A program made the position numbers and the translations under genes. Below, one piece after another: positions 22,492 through 34,230 of a stretch of 64,000 bases of DNA; the stretch's first letter is position 1, and each line of letters starts with the position of its first letter. Location: NCBI GenBank assembly GCA_004352715.1, contig SCFE01000002.1, positions 1,688,029-1,752,028 of the forward strand, read 5' to 3'. A model generated the notes under the pieces. It did not search any database and had not been told where the DNA came from. It saw nothing but the letters and a program-made list of their open reading frames with translations. Source of the DNA: Hofstenia miamia. Lineage: Eukaryota > Xenacoelomorpha > Acoela.

Positions 22492-22969
22492 CGAGGGGTG
22501 CTTAAAAAGTTCTAAATTTTTTTTGAATTCTTTGTTTTATAGTTACTTTCTATCAAATGTTCAAAACAAAACGTTTATATAGCAACATAATAGATTTATA
22601 AGTATGATTTTTTACATTTAATCTCATTTTTCAAAATATGAGCCCTCTTCACTTACTCCATTGCTTGGGTAACTTCTGTAGTCTTTCTGCAAACCACTTT
22701 GAGGAGCCTGATGAATTCAGCTATGCATAGTTGCACTAACCTCTTTCAAATCTTTGAATTTTCTTCCTCGCAAAGTCTTCTTCATTGAACTGAACAAATG
22801 ATAAGCACCTGGAGCAAAGGTTCGGACTACTAGTTCCTCTCAAGCAGGGCCATTGCTTTAGTTCTGTGTTTGACAGAAATTATGTATATTATGTTGCTAA
22901 TTAAACTTTTTGTTTTGAACTTTTAATCAAAAGCAACTATAAAACACAGATCTTTTCAAACACCCTTCG
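22492..22969 (-). mobile_element. Internally deleted mariner element
   Basis: The ends are long inverted repeats. Left CGAGGGGTGCTTAAAAAGTT, right (reverse complement) CGAAGGGTGTTTGAAAAGAT; both continue to TTTTATAGTTRC and TTCAAAACAAAA. The right end is followed by TA; the left flank has mutated. At 478 bp most of a ~1.3 kb mariner is missing. The minus strand keeps the tail of the transposase: FAPGAYHLFSSMKKTLRGRK (the S/P-D-x-x-P-x-D-[YF]-H-L-F region with the last catalytic Asp replaced), then HQAPQSGLQKDYRSYPSNG. Confidence 0.8.
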
Positions 22970-22989
22970 TACTTTGACAACTTCGAGCA

Positions 22990-24312
22990 AATATCTGAAA
23001 TTGACTCTTATCTATTTACTAAATCGGCTAACGGAGTGATATACCCGGAATGCTGGAAATTTGGACCTGTCACCCCGATTCCCAAAACACATGAGGCATC
23101 GGTCGATAACCTGAAAACTACAAGACCAGTTACTGTGAACTCACTGTCCTCTAGATGTCTGGATACAGCTGTGCTACCAATGTATATTTCTGAAATGAGT
23201 CCAACTATGGATCCCTTACAATTTGCATACAAACAGACGCATTCAACAACTGACGCTTTGTTATTTACTGTTGATACGGTAGTTGGCTTTCTCGACCATC
23301 AACCTGGTTCCGTCGTATTTGCCACTTCTGTTGTTCTAAGCTATGCTTTTAATACTGCTCTGCAAAATAAATTTCTGACAAAGGTTGATGCACAATGTCT
23401 CTGGCTGGCCAAATGACTTCACAGCTGTATTATGATAATTAAAAGACAAGCTGTTAAGGTTAAGTCAAGTATCGCATTGGAATAGCGCATAGTTAGTGTT
23501 GGAATAGTTCCAGGGGGGCCACTATCAAGACCTTGTTTTACTTCTGACAATGAGGAAATTAACATGAAAAATTTGAACATAGCTCCAACTTGGGAACTTA
23601 GCAAAATATTCAGATGATATGAGGTATTTAGGATTTGTTCGCAGCTGGAGTTTGATTGAAGATGACAATTACTAAAAACAGAAAATTGCACAAATTACTA
23701 ACTGTTTGATGGAGAAAAATGAAATTGTCAATACCAATAAATGCGAGGAAGTCATATTTCGAGGCAAGCATCATATCAGTGATACGGAAGATGTTACCAA
23801 TACAAAGATTTCTATAAATGGCAAGCAAGTTCCATGGAAGGGTATGTGTACGTATTTGGGTTTAGTGGGTACACGAAAATTCGAAATGGAAACATCAGGT
23901 TAGGAAGGTGATCAAAAGCGTTAATTATATCATAAACACTTTAAGGTTTTGTTTGAAATATTTTACTGTAGTGAGAACCATGGCCACTTTCAAGACTTAC
24001 ATAGTCCCAGTAATTTTGTATGGCTGTGAGATTTTTGGTAAGAACTTAACAGTGGCTGATAAGAAATTGCATTGTGAACCTGTCAAGCTTTATGCTCGAA
24101 TGACGTATTTCAGTGCTGTGAATCTTATAGATCTTATTAATCAGAACTATCACAAGCGATATGCAAGGACTGCAATTCGAATAATGGATGATTCAACCTA
24201 TCCACTACATTGGAAGCTGTCAGCTCATTTGTTACATCACTCATCAACTAGATCAGAATTTCGATCCTACAAATGCAACACTGAAACATATGTTCATACA
24301 ACGTGCGATTAA
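22990..24312 (+). pseudogene. CR1/Rex-like LINE reverse transcriptase, decayed
   Basis: Blocks follow the normal order of a Jockey/CR1/Rex1-type RT. YPECWKFGPVTPIPK and RPVTVNSLSSRCLD (RT motifs 1-2) are at 23040-23160, LQFAYKQTHSTTDALLF (motif 2a) near 23215, and a degenerate VGIVPGGPLS (the G-V-P-Q-G-S motif) near 23495. NTNKCEEVIF with CTYLGL is at 23730-23865, and TYIVPVILYGCEIF, thumb-like, near 24000. The YxDD block is not recognisable. Many stops. The deleted mariner abuts its left side and another LINE sits directly behind it on the opposite strand. Confidence 0.7.
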
Positions 24313-24457
24313 TTTTCTTCAAGAAGTTTTCAACATGCTATAATTATTATAGTGCTTATTTATTGTGATGTACAATTTCTTATTATTATTATTATATTAT
24401 TATTATTCTTTTTACTTCTCACAGATTCATGCTGGTATCCCTCTCAGCTCGGGGAAC

Positions 24458-25564
24458 TCACCAGTTCCCAGGGAGTCTGAGAGCTTTCCTCAGGACTCTA
24501 GCTGTTCCTAACAATGCTGCCTTCTGTGCTACTGCTCCTCCCCACTTTGGTACTCCCAACTCCTCCAAGTATCTCGTATGCTTCTTACTCACTGCTCCTA
24601 GTGCGCCTACTACTACCAGGACTACTTCAACCTTCTTTAACTTCCACAGCCTCTCTATTTCCTCTGCCAACTCTCTGTACTTATCTATCTTCTCTTTCTC
24701 CTTGCTTTCTACATTTCTGTCCTTTGGTACTGCTATGTCTATCACTGTTCCCAATCTTTTCTCTTTGTCTACTACTACTATGTCTGGCATCCGCGCTTCT
24801 ATCACCTTGCTTGTCTGAATGTTGAAGTCCCACAGTATCTTAACCTTCTCATTTTCTATGACGCCCTGTGGCTTGTGCTCATACCACTTGTCTCCTGCTT
24901 CTAACCCATGCTGCCTGCTCAAACTCCAGTGTACCATTCTTCCCACCTTGTCATGCCTGAACTTATACTCATTCTGTGCCAACTTCTCACACCCTGCTAT
25001 CAGATGATCTACTGTCTCCGCCTCTTTCTTACACAGCCTACACTTATCACTTACTTCTACTCTTCTGTCTATATGCTTCTTCACCCAGTTTGTTCTTATT
25101 TCTTGCTCCTGTGCTGCCATTATCAGTGCTTCTGTTTCTCTTTTTAGTCCTGCTTTCTTTAACCACTTGTTGCTCTCTTCTCTATCACACTTTTCTGTGT
25201 TCCTCCAGTATTCTCCATGCATTGCCTTCTGCCTATACCTTGTTTGCCTCTCTGATTCCATCCTACTCTGGTATATCTTCTTTCCTTCACTCTCAGTTCT
25301 TATCTTCTTCAACTCCTTAGTGACCTCTAGTAGGGACCCCTCAGGTTGCTCTTCTACATATTCCTTTAGCCCTAGTGCTTCTGCTTCTACAGTCTCCTCC
25401 ACACTTAGCAGCCCTTTACCTCCCTTATGCCTTGTCATGTACAGCCTATCTACATCTCCATTTAGGTTGAATGCTCTCTCTGCTGCTAGTATCTTCCTTG
25501 TCTCCCTGTCTAATTCCCTCAGTTCATTCTTGTTCCACCTAACTATTCCTGCCGAATATGTCAA
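24458..25564 (-). CDS. LINE ORF, thumb, CCHC finger and restriction-like endonuclease part
   Basis: An open frame of 368 codons in the same frame as the RT part at 25577-26113 and separated from it by a single TAG at 25574-25576. The first ATG here is probably not a start. Order: a helical thumb-like stretch (SAGIVRWNKNELRELDRETR and onward); the finger CRLCKKEAETVDHLIAGC (C-x2-C-x7-H-x4-C); then RMPDIVVVDKEKRLGTVIDI, with the R..PD and D residues of the restriction-like nuclease, followed by a conserved Lys-rich helix and KVEVVLVVVGALGAV. These residues look intact, so the domain could be functional if translated. In R2-type elements this nuclease nicks the target for primed reverse transcription. 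Confidence 0.8.
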   Translation of the reverse strand: MTYSAGIVRWNKNELRELDRETRKILAAERAFNLNGDVDRLYMTRHKGGKGLLSVEETVEAEALGLKEYVEEQPEGSLLEVTKELKKIRTESEGKKIYQSRMESERQTRYRQKAMHGEYWRNTEKCDREESNKWLKKAGLKRETEALIMAAQEQEIRTNWVKKHIDRRVEVSDKCRLCKKEAETVDHLIAGCEKLAQNEYKFRHDKVGRMVHWSLSRQHGLEAGDKWYEHKPQGVIENEKVKILWDFNIQTSKVIEARMPDIVVVDKEKRLGTVIDIAVPKDRNVESKEKEKIDKYRELAEEIERLWKLKKVEVVLVVVGALGAVSKKHTRYLEELGVPKWGGAVAQKAALLGTARVLRKALRLPGNW

Positions 25565-25576
25565 AACTTTTATCGC

Positions 25577-26684
25577 CTATGTATTAATTGCTTTTATACT
25601 ATTCTGCCCATTCAATGCTGACTTCTGTAGTACCTTCCTTACTCTCCTCTTGTACTCTTTCCTTAGCCTCATCTTCATTTCCATGTGATCTGTTCTGTCC
25701 TTCTCTATTACTCCTAAGTACTTGTACCCCTCCTTGACTTCCTCAATCTTGTCCCCACTGCTTGTCCTCAAGCCATCTGCATCTATGCACTTGCCTCTAG
25801 TCATTGTCACTGCTGCACACTTTCCTAATCCAAACTCCAACCCTGAATCTCTGCTTGCCTTCTCCAATATCTCCACTTGCTTCTGCAAGATCTTCCTTGA
25901 ACTAGCGTACATTTTCAGGTCGTCCATGTACCACAGGTGACTCACTGCTCTACCATTCTTCTCCATCTTATACCATATGCCTGTCTCCTTTAACTTTTCT
26001 GTTATTGGTATTAAGCTAACTACAAACAGTAGTGGTGCTAAGCTGTCTCCCTGGAATATACCTCGTCTAAACCTCAACCTATGCCCATCTATCTCAGTCT
26101 GCCACTTTCCCATCTCTCTCTAGAAACTCAACCCATTTCTGTGAAACTCCATTAGCTTCTAGCATCCTCAATACCCACCTATGTGACATGCTGTCATATG
26201 CCTTCCTGTAGTCTATCCATGCCATTGCTAATTTTGTCTTCCTTCTTCTACAATTCTCTGCTACTGCCTGGTCTATCAACAACTGATCTTTGCATCCTCT
26301 CGTCTTTGTCCTACATCCCTTCTGCTCCTCTGGTATCAACCTGTTCTGTTCTAAGTAACATGCCAGCCTACTTGAAATCAAAAAAGCTACCAATTTCCAC
26401 GTTGTTGGCAGACATGTTATTGGCCTGAAGTTGCTTGCCTCACTACCTTTCTTTGGGTCCTTCTGTATCAGAAATGTCCTTCCCACTACCATCCACTCTG
26501 GACACCCACTCACCACACACTCCTCCAATGCTACTGCTAGTCTCTCATGCACACTTGTGAACTTCTTCAGCCAATACCCATGTACCTCATCTCTGCCTGG
26601 CGCCTTCCAATTCTTCATCTTCTTTAGAGCCTTCTTCAGCTTTGCAGTTGTGATTACTTCTTCTTGTCTGAACTCCTTCTGCAT
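25577..26684 (-). pseudogene. LINE reverse transcriptase, one frameshift
   Basis: Two overlapping frames (26684-26094, then 26113-25577) together give a complete RT. Frame one: LKKALKKMKNWKAPGRDEVH, FRPITCLPTTWKLVAFLISS, LIPEEQKGC and AMAWIDYRKAYDSMSHRWV (motif A with D). Frame two: RRGIFQGDSLAPLLFVVSLI (motif B), VSHLWYMDDLKMYA (motif C, YMDD intact) and GYKYLGV. The shift lies in a GAGAGAGA run near 26110, a likely slippage site, and the only other damage before the nuclease is the TAG at 25574-25576. The rest of the catalytic core reads as intact. Confidence 0.8.
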
Positions 26685-27190
26685 CTGCTCACTCTCTATC
26701 TCAGATCCGTCACTTCCTCATATATTCTCCCAGAACCTTACTGCATCCTCGCCTGCTCTAGCTGTAGCCTTTTCTCCTGCATCTAGTTCTTTGTAGAATC
26801 TTCCTTCCTAGGCCTCAAACTTCATGTTGCCTGTTGCTTGTTTTGTCTTGCCCTATATTTTCTTAGTTTCTCAGCTTCTGCAACTAATCTCTGCTTTAGC
26901 TCTTCTCTTGCAGTTTCTATAGTCTTGCCCTTCCCTACCCTGCACTTGTCCTGTACTGTCTTATTTGTCCTGATCTTTCCTATTTGCTGCCTCATCCTTG
27001 TCACTTTATTCTCAATTCTTCCCTCTCATACTGGCTTTCTGTCTCCCTTATCTTCTTGTCTCCTTTTCTTCTTCATGTCCATGCCTACATTCCTCAGCAC
27101 TGCCCATGCGCCTGCATACACTAAGCTATTTACTTCTGTGACACTCCTAGCCTAGCATCTATCCTCTCCAACACTTTATTGACCTTTGCT

Positions 27191-27949
27191 GTCTCTACTG
27201 CTACATATATATATTCAGCTGTTTGTACAAAATTAGGAAAGCATATTAGCTTTTAGTACATTTCGGATAAATATATTAGTTTTTTGTATTGTCAGCTCTT
27301 GGTACTATGGCAAAAAATATTTGAACATGAATTTTTCAAAAACTTATTTTTTCATTAGAAATTGATTACTAGAAGCACTATGCAGCTATTTTCCAGTTTT
27401 TTTAAATTTCTACTACTATAGTGTGTATAATTTTGCAGGTAAACTCCGTAAGAATGGAAGTTGTAACACACAAGGAATCAATTTTTAAGAACTAAAATAA
27501 TATGAAATCAATAAAACAAAGTCATTTCTTAAAGTGAAAAATAATTTAAGTTGTTTTTTGAAGAGTTTTTCCTCTTCTTTGCATGTGTGGCCCTGTTATG
27601 TAAGTGACTGTTGTACAAAATGCTGATATATTTAACTTTTCAAATTTTTTAAAGCATTATTCAAAAAGTATTTCATTCTGAAATTTAGTACACATATTTG
27701 TTAGCATACAAAAGACATAGCCAACACAAAAATTAAAGAATTTTCATTTTTTTAGCCTTACTAAAACTTCAGCGCTTCGTACTATGGGAATCTGAAAACG
27801 TCAGCTTTTTGTTCGCCCAATTTCAAGATGGTATGACCAAGGCAATACATAATTGACAAAACAATTTTACTTTTACAACATTAATGATGTGGATATTACT
27901 TTTAGGAATTCATTTCATCATTGAGAAAAATGTGATATCTTAGTTTCTA
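27191..27949. other. No supported gene
   Basis: AT-rich. A GCTTTTAGTAC / GCTCTTGGTACTATGG wording recurs at 27249, 27295 and (CGCTTCGTACTATGGG) 27775, possibly part of the P-like element whose remnant follows. Confidence 0.4.
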
Positions 27950-28195
27950 GTGATTTACTGGAAATCAAAGATTTCAAAGCTATTTCTGAAAACATAACAA
28001 ATGAAGAAATGAGTTCTTTAATCTACATTTCTGGATATGTAGCAAGAAAATTCGAAATTCACCAAGATAAAAATTTCAAAACTGAAAACTCACAGTTCTT
28101 GGATTTCATTACTTTCGTATTCATTTTTACAAACAACAGAGCATATTTTTTGTCGTGCAAGATTTGTAAAGATCTTAGAACAGATTTCTAAAAAC
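27950..28195 (+). pseudogene. P/THAP-type transposase C-terminal fragment
   Basis: The frame gives LEIKDFKAISENITNEEMSS, then LIYISGYVARK. The (Y)IxGYxxRK segment after an acidic helix is found near the end of P/THAP9-type transposases. Only about 70 codons survive and no ends were found. Confidence 0.4.
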
Positions 28196-28555
28196 TTAAA
28201 TGAAGAATATCAAGCATCTGCCTTAACAGTTATTGCCAATATTTTGCTTTAAAAACAATATCACAAACGTTCTACTGACAATTCTTTACATTTAAACAAA
28301 GAATTGTTGCAATTTTAGTACAAACTTCTAATAAAAACTTTTGTACATGTATAATAAAGGTGCAAATACGAATTTAATATTTTCTATATTCTGCTATTAG
28401 CTATTTAAATAATTAAAAATTTGTTTTAATATCAATACTAAATGTGTGTGAAATTCTAAGTTGGGCCTGCGCTATTTTCAGAAGTGATTTGGTGAGAATG
28501 CCTGTATGTCTTGGCTATGACAATTCCCAACGCTGGCTTGAATTCAGAAAATGGA

Positions 28556-28727
28556 TTAACCCTGGGGGACCCAAAGCGTCAAGCAGTAACTAAAAAAATA
28601 TTTTTTTGGTCACACACAGTTACAATTGATCTGATAATTGTAAGAATGTGAGTGTTGCAATTTTTAGCTAATTTGTTACAAATTTGGCTTTGGGTCATAT
28701 ATGACCCGCTGTGCCTTATGGTTGGTA
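28556..28727. mobile_element. Possible piggyBac-type MITE
   Basis: TTAA followed by CCCTGGGGGACCC at the left, and GGGTCATATATGACCCGCTG / GCCTTATGGTT at the right, are in the style of piggyBac-like non-autonomous elements. The right TTAA is not preserved and the inverted match is partial, so this is tentative. Confidence 0.35.
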
Positions 28728-29067
28728 GTTCATTACATATAGTAAACTTACTTATAGTAAACATCAAACAAAATCAGCTCTTAAATACTTACGAGGCAAA
28801 AAACATTTATTGTAATACTTTCAAATTTTTCTAACTCTGCTATAAAAGGTACATATTCAATTTAAAAACCACGACTTGACAACAATATGCTCATTCACAA
28901 AATCCGCCATCGTTTGCAAAAGCCAATGGTGATGTTTTATTCGAAACATTTATGCAATTTAAATCTTTATCAAAGGAAGATAGCTCGAATCATAGCAGCT
29001 TTCAAAATTTTCTTGTTTTATTTGATAACATTGTGTCAAAAATTTCTGCGGGAATTGAAGAAATGGT

Positions 29068-29985
29068 TGATAGACGCATTGCTCTATGTGCAATGAAATA
29101 ATAAACGAAAATTCTTCAATATTTTCATGTTTTAGTTGCAAAGGTAAGATGCATCTTAGCCAACGTTGCACTGGCCTTATCAAGCCCTGTATTGAAACTT
29201 TTATTCACTACCATCGTCATTTCTTAACGTTTTGTTCTGATTGTGTGGATAAGAATGCTCCAGAATTGTTTAAACCTTCTTTGGAATTTATTAATATTAC
29301 AGAAAATACAAAGCGTATTTCTGAGGAAATTAAGACTCTCTCTAACCTAACAATTGGTAATTTCAAAGCGTGTATTGATGAACAGTTTTTTTCATTTAAA
29401 GAAGAAATGAAATAACTTATTGTAAATACAATTGGAGAAAGTCACAAAAGTTATTCCGATATCCTCAGGAAAACATTACAAATAGCATTAATTCTTTAGA
29501 AAATAAACAGTTTGATATTTTAAAACGATTGAAACTAATTCACATCAGTGAGTAAAGGCTACTGAAAAAACAGTAATAAAAGAGGCTCAATTAGAGAAAG
29601 AATACCGACAAAAAACTTATTTATTTTCAGAATCAAAGAATCAAGAGATAAAGAAAAATGGAGAGAAGGTTATACATTACTAAAAGAATGTAGTATTCCC
29701 CCTTTAACTGAAAATAGTGAATGCTATAAGCTTGGTAGAAAAGATTTGAATAGAGAACATCATAAAAGACCTGTAAGATTGTGCACAGACTCGAAACAGA
29801 AGAAGTGGGATCGACTAAAACATATAAACAACTTAAAAAAACCAAGAGTCTTTCCTAGGATTGATTTAAATGCCACTGAAAGGAAGGAGGATTTTCAAAT
29901 ACAAAAAAAGTTCTGGGAGATCAGAGCAATCAATCAAGATACTGGAAAACAATTCAAAATCAGAAAAAAACAGTAGTGGAAATAT
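29068..29985 (+). pseudogene. LINE ORF1 with PHD-like finger, copy 1 (3'-truncated)
   Basis: It is colinear with 31131-31943. It begins with a Cys/His finger (CNEIINENSSIFSCFSCKGK, then CTGLIKPCIE and FCSDC), a helical stretch (ITENTKRISEEIKTLSNLTI) and, after shifts, KLGRKDLNREHHKRPVRLCT and RIDLNATERKEDFQIQKKFW. This resembles the ORF1 protein of CR1/L2-type LINEs, an RNA-binding partner of the RT protein. Similarity to copy 2 stops near 29985, just before the endonuclease would begin. It keeps a segment (ERKEDFQIQKKFWEIRAI) deleted in copy 2. Confidence 0.65.
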
Positions 29986-30182
29986 ATGACTAAAAACAAG
30001 CTTGTGTACTTTTGAAAGTTTACACTGTTCTATTTACAATCGATATTTTAATGCAATTTCTAAATTTCGGTTCTGTAAATCCGTTCTTCTATTAAGTCAT
30101 TGCCTTCTATTTTTTCAACTGGGCATGCATGAAGTTCTATTTCAATTGCGCTTTTCTCTAAATACTTCATATTCTTTAAGTA

Positions 30183-30955
30183 ACTATTGCTGTCTAGATC
30201 AGAAATGGCCCTACCCGCGCCACAGAATGTGTGCCTTGCCCCATTTCTACGTGTTGACATCTGCTCCACATTGCCCCACGTTTTATATTCGACCGCCCCA
30301 AGTTTGCCTACACAAAAATTCTGCTCCAAAACGACTTACGATATTTTATTGTTCCATATTTGTCTTATGACAATATGCATTGCACTACATCACACCACCA
30401 CTAAAATATTTTGAATCCTTCCTACCTAGAAGATGCAGAATCATTTTTTTAAATGTCATCTCTACTATTACTACCAATAGGATTCTAATGACATTATTGA
30501 TAGAAAAATGAAATTTAATTTTAACTCTGTAAAGCTTTTTATAAATCTAATATTTTATATAATACATTTTTGTAAGGACTATATTGCATTCCTTCCAATG
30601 TAATTAAAAAGCCTATTGACTACAAAACAAATCAAAATGATCTTGCTGATATCATTGAATAGAATCAAATTTAACTAAGCGCTAAAAATGCATGGTAAAT
30701 AATTTTTCAAAATGCGAATTAATTTCCAAATAAATCATTTATTTTTTATACAGGGAATTTTCATGCAAAAATACTTTTAAAATCTCTAAAATTGGCAATC
30801 TCTTACTTCAATCCGTCTTAACTAAAAAGTGTTTCTTCCCCACTTTTGCCCCATGGGTACCCACTTTAGAAAAATCTTGTCTCATGCCAGCCCCGACCTG
30901 CCCCGCCCTATAGGTCGACCCGCCCACTTCCATCTGTGGTCTAGATGGCAATGTT
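30183..30955. repeat. Element with imperfect terminal inverted repeats, GC-rich ends
   Basis: The left end AACTATTGCTGTCTAGATCA matches the right end read in reverse (AACATTGCCATCTAGACCAC), and both are followed by CCC-rich stretches (CTACCCGCGCC, CCCGCCC). No transposase. hAT-like in style, but no 8-bp target duplication was found. It lies between the two LINE ORF1 copies. Confidence 0.45.
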
Positions 30956-31130
30956 GAAAAATTTGTATTTTAAAAGAAGGATACATTAATTTTTTATAAA
31001 AAATTTAAAAACTTGTTGCCATTGTTGTTTGTTGATATTTTACATGATGCAAATCAGGTCTAAAATTTTAGTGCAATAATCAAAAGGATGTATTTACAAT
31101 AAAGGCTATGTAATAAATAAAAATATACAA

Positions 31131-31943
31131 ATGATTGATAAAACGCATTGCTCTATATGCAGTGAAATAATAAACGAAAATTCTTTAATGTTTTCATGTT
31201 TTAGTTGCAAAGGTAAGATGCATTTTAGCCAACATTGCACTGGCTTTAACAAGCCCTGCATTGAGACTCTTATTCCCTACCATCATCACCTTAACGTTCT
31301 GTTCTGTTTCTGTGGATAAGAATCTTCCAGAAATTTTTAAACCTTCTTCGGAATTTAATAATATTACAGAAAATACAAAGCGTATTTCTGAGAAAATTAA
31401 GACTCTTTCTAACCTAACAATTGATAATTTCAAGACGTGTATTGATGACCAGTTTTTTTAATTTAAAGAAGAAATGAAATATCTTGTAAATACCATTGGA
31501 GAAAGTCACAAATAGTATCAATTCTTTAAAAAATAAACAGTTAATGTTTTAAAACGATTGAAACTAATTCGCATCAGTTTTAAAGGCTGCTAAAAAAAAC
31601 AGTAATAAAATAATTAGAGAAAAATACCGACAAAAAATCAAAAGATAAAGAAAAATGGAGAGAAGAAGGTTATACATTACTAAAAGAATATAGTATCCCC
31701 CCTTTAACTGAAAATAGTGAATTTTATAAGCTTTGTAGAAAAGATTTGAATAGAGAAGATCATAAAAGACCTGTAAGATTATGCACTGACTCAAAACAGA
31801 AGAAGTGGGATCGACTAAAACATATAAACAACTTAAAAACACCAGGAGTCTTTCCTAGGATTGATTTAAATGCCACTGTCAATCAAGATACTGGAAAACA
31901 ATTCAAAATCAGAAAAAAAACAGTAGTGGAAATATATGACTAA
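31131..31943 (+). pseudogene. LINE ORF1 with PHD-like finger, copy 2
   Basis: Starts MIDKTHCSICSEIINENS. The Cys pairs CSIC and CFSCKGK, plus H..C, follow a PHD-type pattern. The middle helix ITENTKRISEKIKTLSNLTI is preserved. The end (RKDLNREDHKRPVRLCTDSK) lies in another frame, and about 18 codons present in copy 1 are missing before NQDTGKQFKIRKK. Confidence 0.65.
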
Positions 31944-31949
31944 AAACAT

Positions 31950-32600
31950 TGCTAATCAATGCAAGATTTATTAAAGGAAAATTAAATGAAATTAAAACTC
32001 TATCCACTGAATATGACATTTTATGTATAACAGAAACATCCCCTTAACAATTCAATTTCAGAACATAAGTGAATTTATAGATAGAATTGTGATTGTTATG
32101 GTGGCGGTGTTCTAATTGAAATTTAACCTCATATAAAAGACACTGAAATTAATTTTGATCTTGAAATTAAGCCTTTAGAAGTAGTGGCAGTACAACTCAA
32201 AGATGAAAGTAAAATAAGTATGAATGAGAATTGGATTATTGTTTGTTGATATACATGCCACCAAATATGGTAGCTGTTGCCTAGATTCACTTGAAAAAAT
32301 GTTGAAGCATTTATTGGAAAAGTATAATAGTGATCACTTCTTATTGGTAGGAGATTTCAATATTCCCCACATAGATTGGATCTTTGAAGAGATTAAAGTA
32401 AGCTCTAATAAAAAACATCTCAGTTTAACATTAATTAATTATTTGAGAGAATACAATTTATAACAACTTGTTTGGGAACCTATTTATGAAAAAAGTAGCA
32501 TTTTAGATCTTGTTATAAAAAATAATCTGGATAAAGTTTGTCAGGCAAATGTAATTAATCCAGGTCTTAGTGACCACTATATATGGTTAACTTTGAAATT
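31950..32600 (+). pseudogene. LINE apurinic-type endonuclease, decayed
   Basis: The frame pieces STEYDILCITET, GGGVLIEI, HFLLVGDFNIPHIDW and a VTNPGLSDHY-like segment near 32567 are the N..E..T, GGV, GDFN and SDH motifs of exonuclease-endonuclease-phosphatase nucleases in non-LTR elements. The E, D, N and H positions are still visible, but the frames are broken. Confidence 0.7.
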
Positions 32601-33069
32601 GAAACATCTATTGAAGAATTTGATTAGATTTCTAAAATTGTTAAGCTTTACTACAAAGTAGATGAATTTGGTATTAGAGAATACTTAAGTCAAACATTAG
32701 CAAATGTAGAGGAAGCAATCTTAGAAAACAGAGACATTGATAAAGTTTGGGAAATTTTTTAATCTGATCTAAAGGAAGCAATTGATACTTTTGTAATTAG
32801 CAAAAACTTAAAATCAAAAAAATTTAATAAACCTATTCGGTTCAATTTTAAAGCCAGAAAGGCATTCAAGAACAGAGATTTGCATAAAAGATTTAAAAAT
32901 ACAAAAGCAGTTGAAGATTTTAAAATTTACAAGACTGCAAGATGAGAACAATTGTTCGGGAAAATGGAAAATGATTATTATAAAAAACGAAATCTTTCTT
33001 CAATCATATGCAATCAGTAATACAAGGTAATAAATCTGTATGAGAAATTGCTGTTGAATTTAATAAATA

Positions 33070-34230
33070 CTTTCAAAGTGTATTTAATACTGATATTAAT
33101 AATTCATACAAAGAATTTATGCAGGATTCAATGTTTGAAAGATTGGTTATAGATGTTGATGTAGTTGCTAGACTAATGAAGAAGCTTAAAAAAGGAAAAG
33201 TACCTGGATCCAATTGTCTGAGAAGAGAAGGTATTAATATAGATCTGCTAATAATTTCAAAGATATTAACTTGTATTTTCAATACCTTATTGATAATTGT
33301 GTAATACCCATGACTTGGAAAACTGCAGATGTCATACTGATCCATAAAAAAGGTTTTTAATCAACACTTTCCAACTATAGGCCAGTATCATTAATGTGCA
33401 TTTGTTGTAAAATGCTGGAGCATATACTAATTACCAATTTGGATAGTGATCTAGACAAATGCTTAAAAGGTTCTCAACATGGATTTAGAAAACAACTATC
33501 ATGTACAATGCAATTAGCCACAGTAACAAATGATATAATGACTAAAGTTGATAAGGGTTGGATCATACATGCTCTGATTATGGACATTGCTAAGGCATTT
33601 GACAAGGTGCCCACTCCATCTTTATTAATTATTTGACAAAATTCAAGATTAACCAAAGCATTATTAATTGGATAAAAGATTTTCTATCAAATAGAATACA
33701 AAAAGTAAATATTGAGCACATACAATCTATGCCTCTTAAAGTAACTTCAGGAGTACCCCAGGCTTCTGTTTTCAGACCTATACTATTAATTCTGTTCATA
33801 AATGACAAGTGTGGTTCTCTCAAATACTGTAAAGTAAGACTTTTTGCAGATGATGTAATTGACTACATGGAGATTAATAGTGGAATAGAAAAAGACCCTT
33901 TCAAGAGGACATAGATAAATTGACAGAATGGGTGTATGTGAACTAAATGGTATTTAATGAAGATAAATGTCACTTGACATTATTTTTTGTCAATAGTCAA
34001 AGAAATAATGCTAATTACAATGCTAACTATAATTTATGCAAGACCCCATTGAAGTGGAAAAATCTTTTTAAATATTTAGGTGTTACCATTAGCAATGATT
34101 CTAAATGGGATATTCATATACATAATATTACATCAAGTGCATATCAAAAGTTTGGAATAATGAAAAATGCTTTGTTCAAAGCCCCACTCAAGGTAAAGCT
34201 TATTGCATACCTAACATTATGCTGACACAT
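33070..34230 (+). pseudogene. LINE reverse transcriptase, decayed
   Basis: Motifs in order: MKKLKKGKVPGSNCL (33175), NYRPVSL (33375), KGSQHGFRKQLSCTMQLATV (33465), LIMDIAKAFDKVPT (motif A, 33576), VTSGVPQASVFRPILLILFI (motif B, 33740), VRLFADDVIDY (motif C, FADD, 33833) and WKNLFKYLGVTISND (34063). Frames change several times. The motif B context G-V-P-Q-A-S-V-F and the L2/CR1-style ending support the assignment. Confidence 0.8.

Larger units (their letters stand above)
24375..27190 (-). mobile_element. LINE with restriction-like endonuclease (R2/NeSL-type), 5'-truncated
   Basis: A minus-strand retrotransposon of at least 2.8 kb. From 5' to 3': an upstream helical basic region (ending near 26822), RT (26684-25577), a CCHC finger and a PD-(D/E)XK endonuclease (25564-24458), a short 3' UTR and an (AAT)n tail (TTATTATT in plus orientation, 24379-24412). 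The AAT tail and RT-CCHC-REL order are typical of LINE clades with a C-terminal restriction-like nuclease, which often insert at preferred sites. Its GC content is visibly higher than the neighbourhood, suggesting a recent arrival. The 5' boundary near 27190 is approximate. Confidence 0.8.

Noticed and set aside
24429-27155. A series of long plus-strand open frames rich in Ser, Leu, Cys
   Set aside because: Antisense shadows of the minus-strand LINE, whose motifs are unmistakable.
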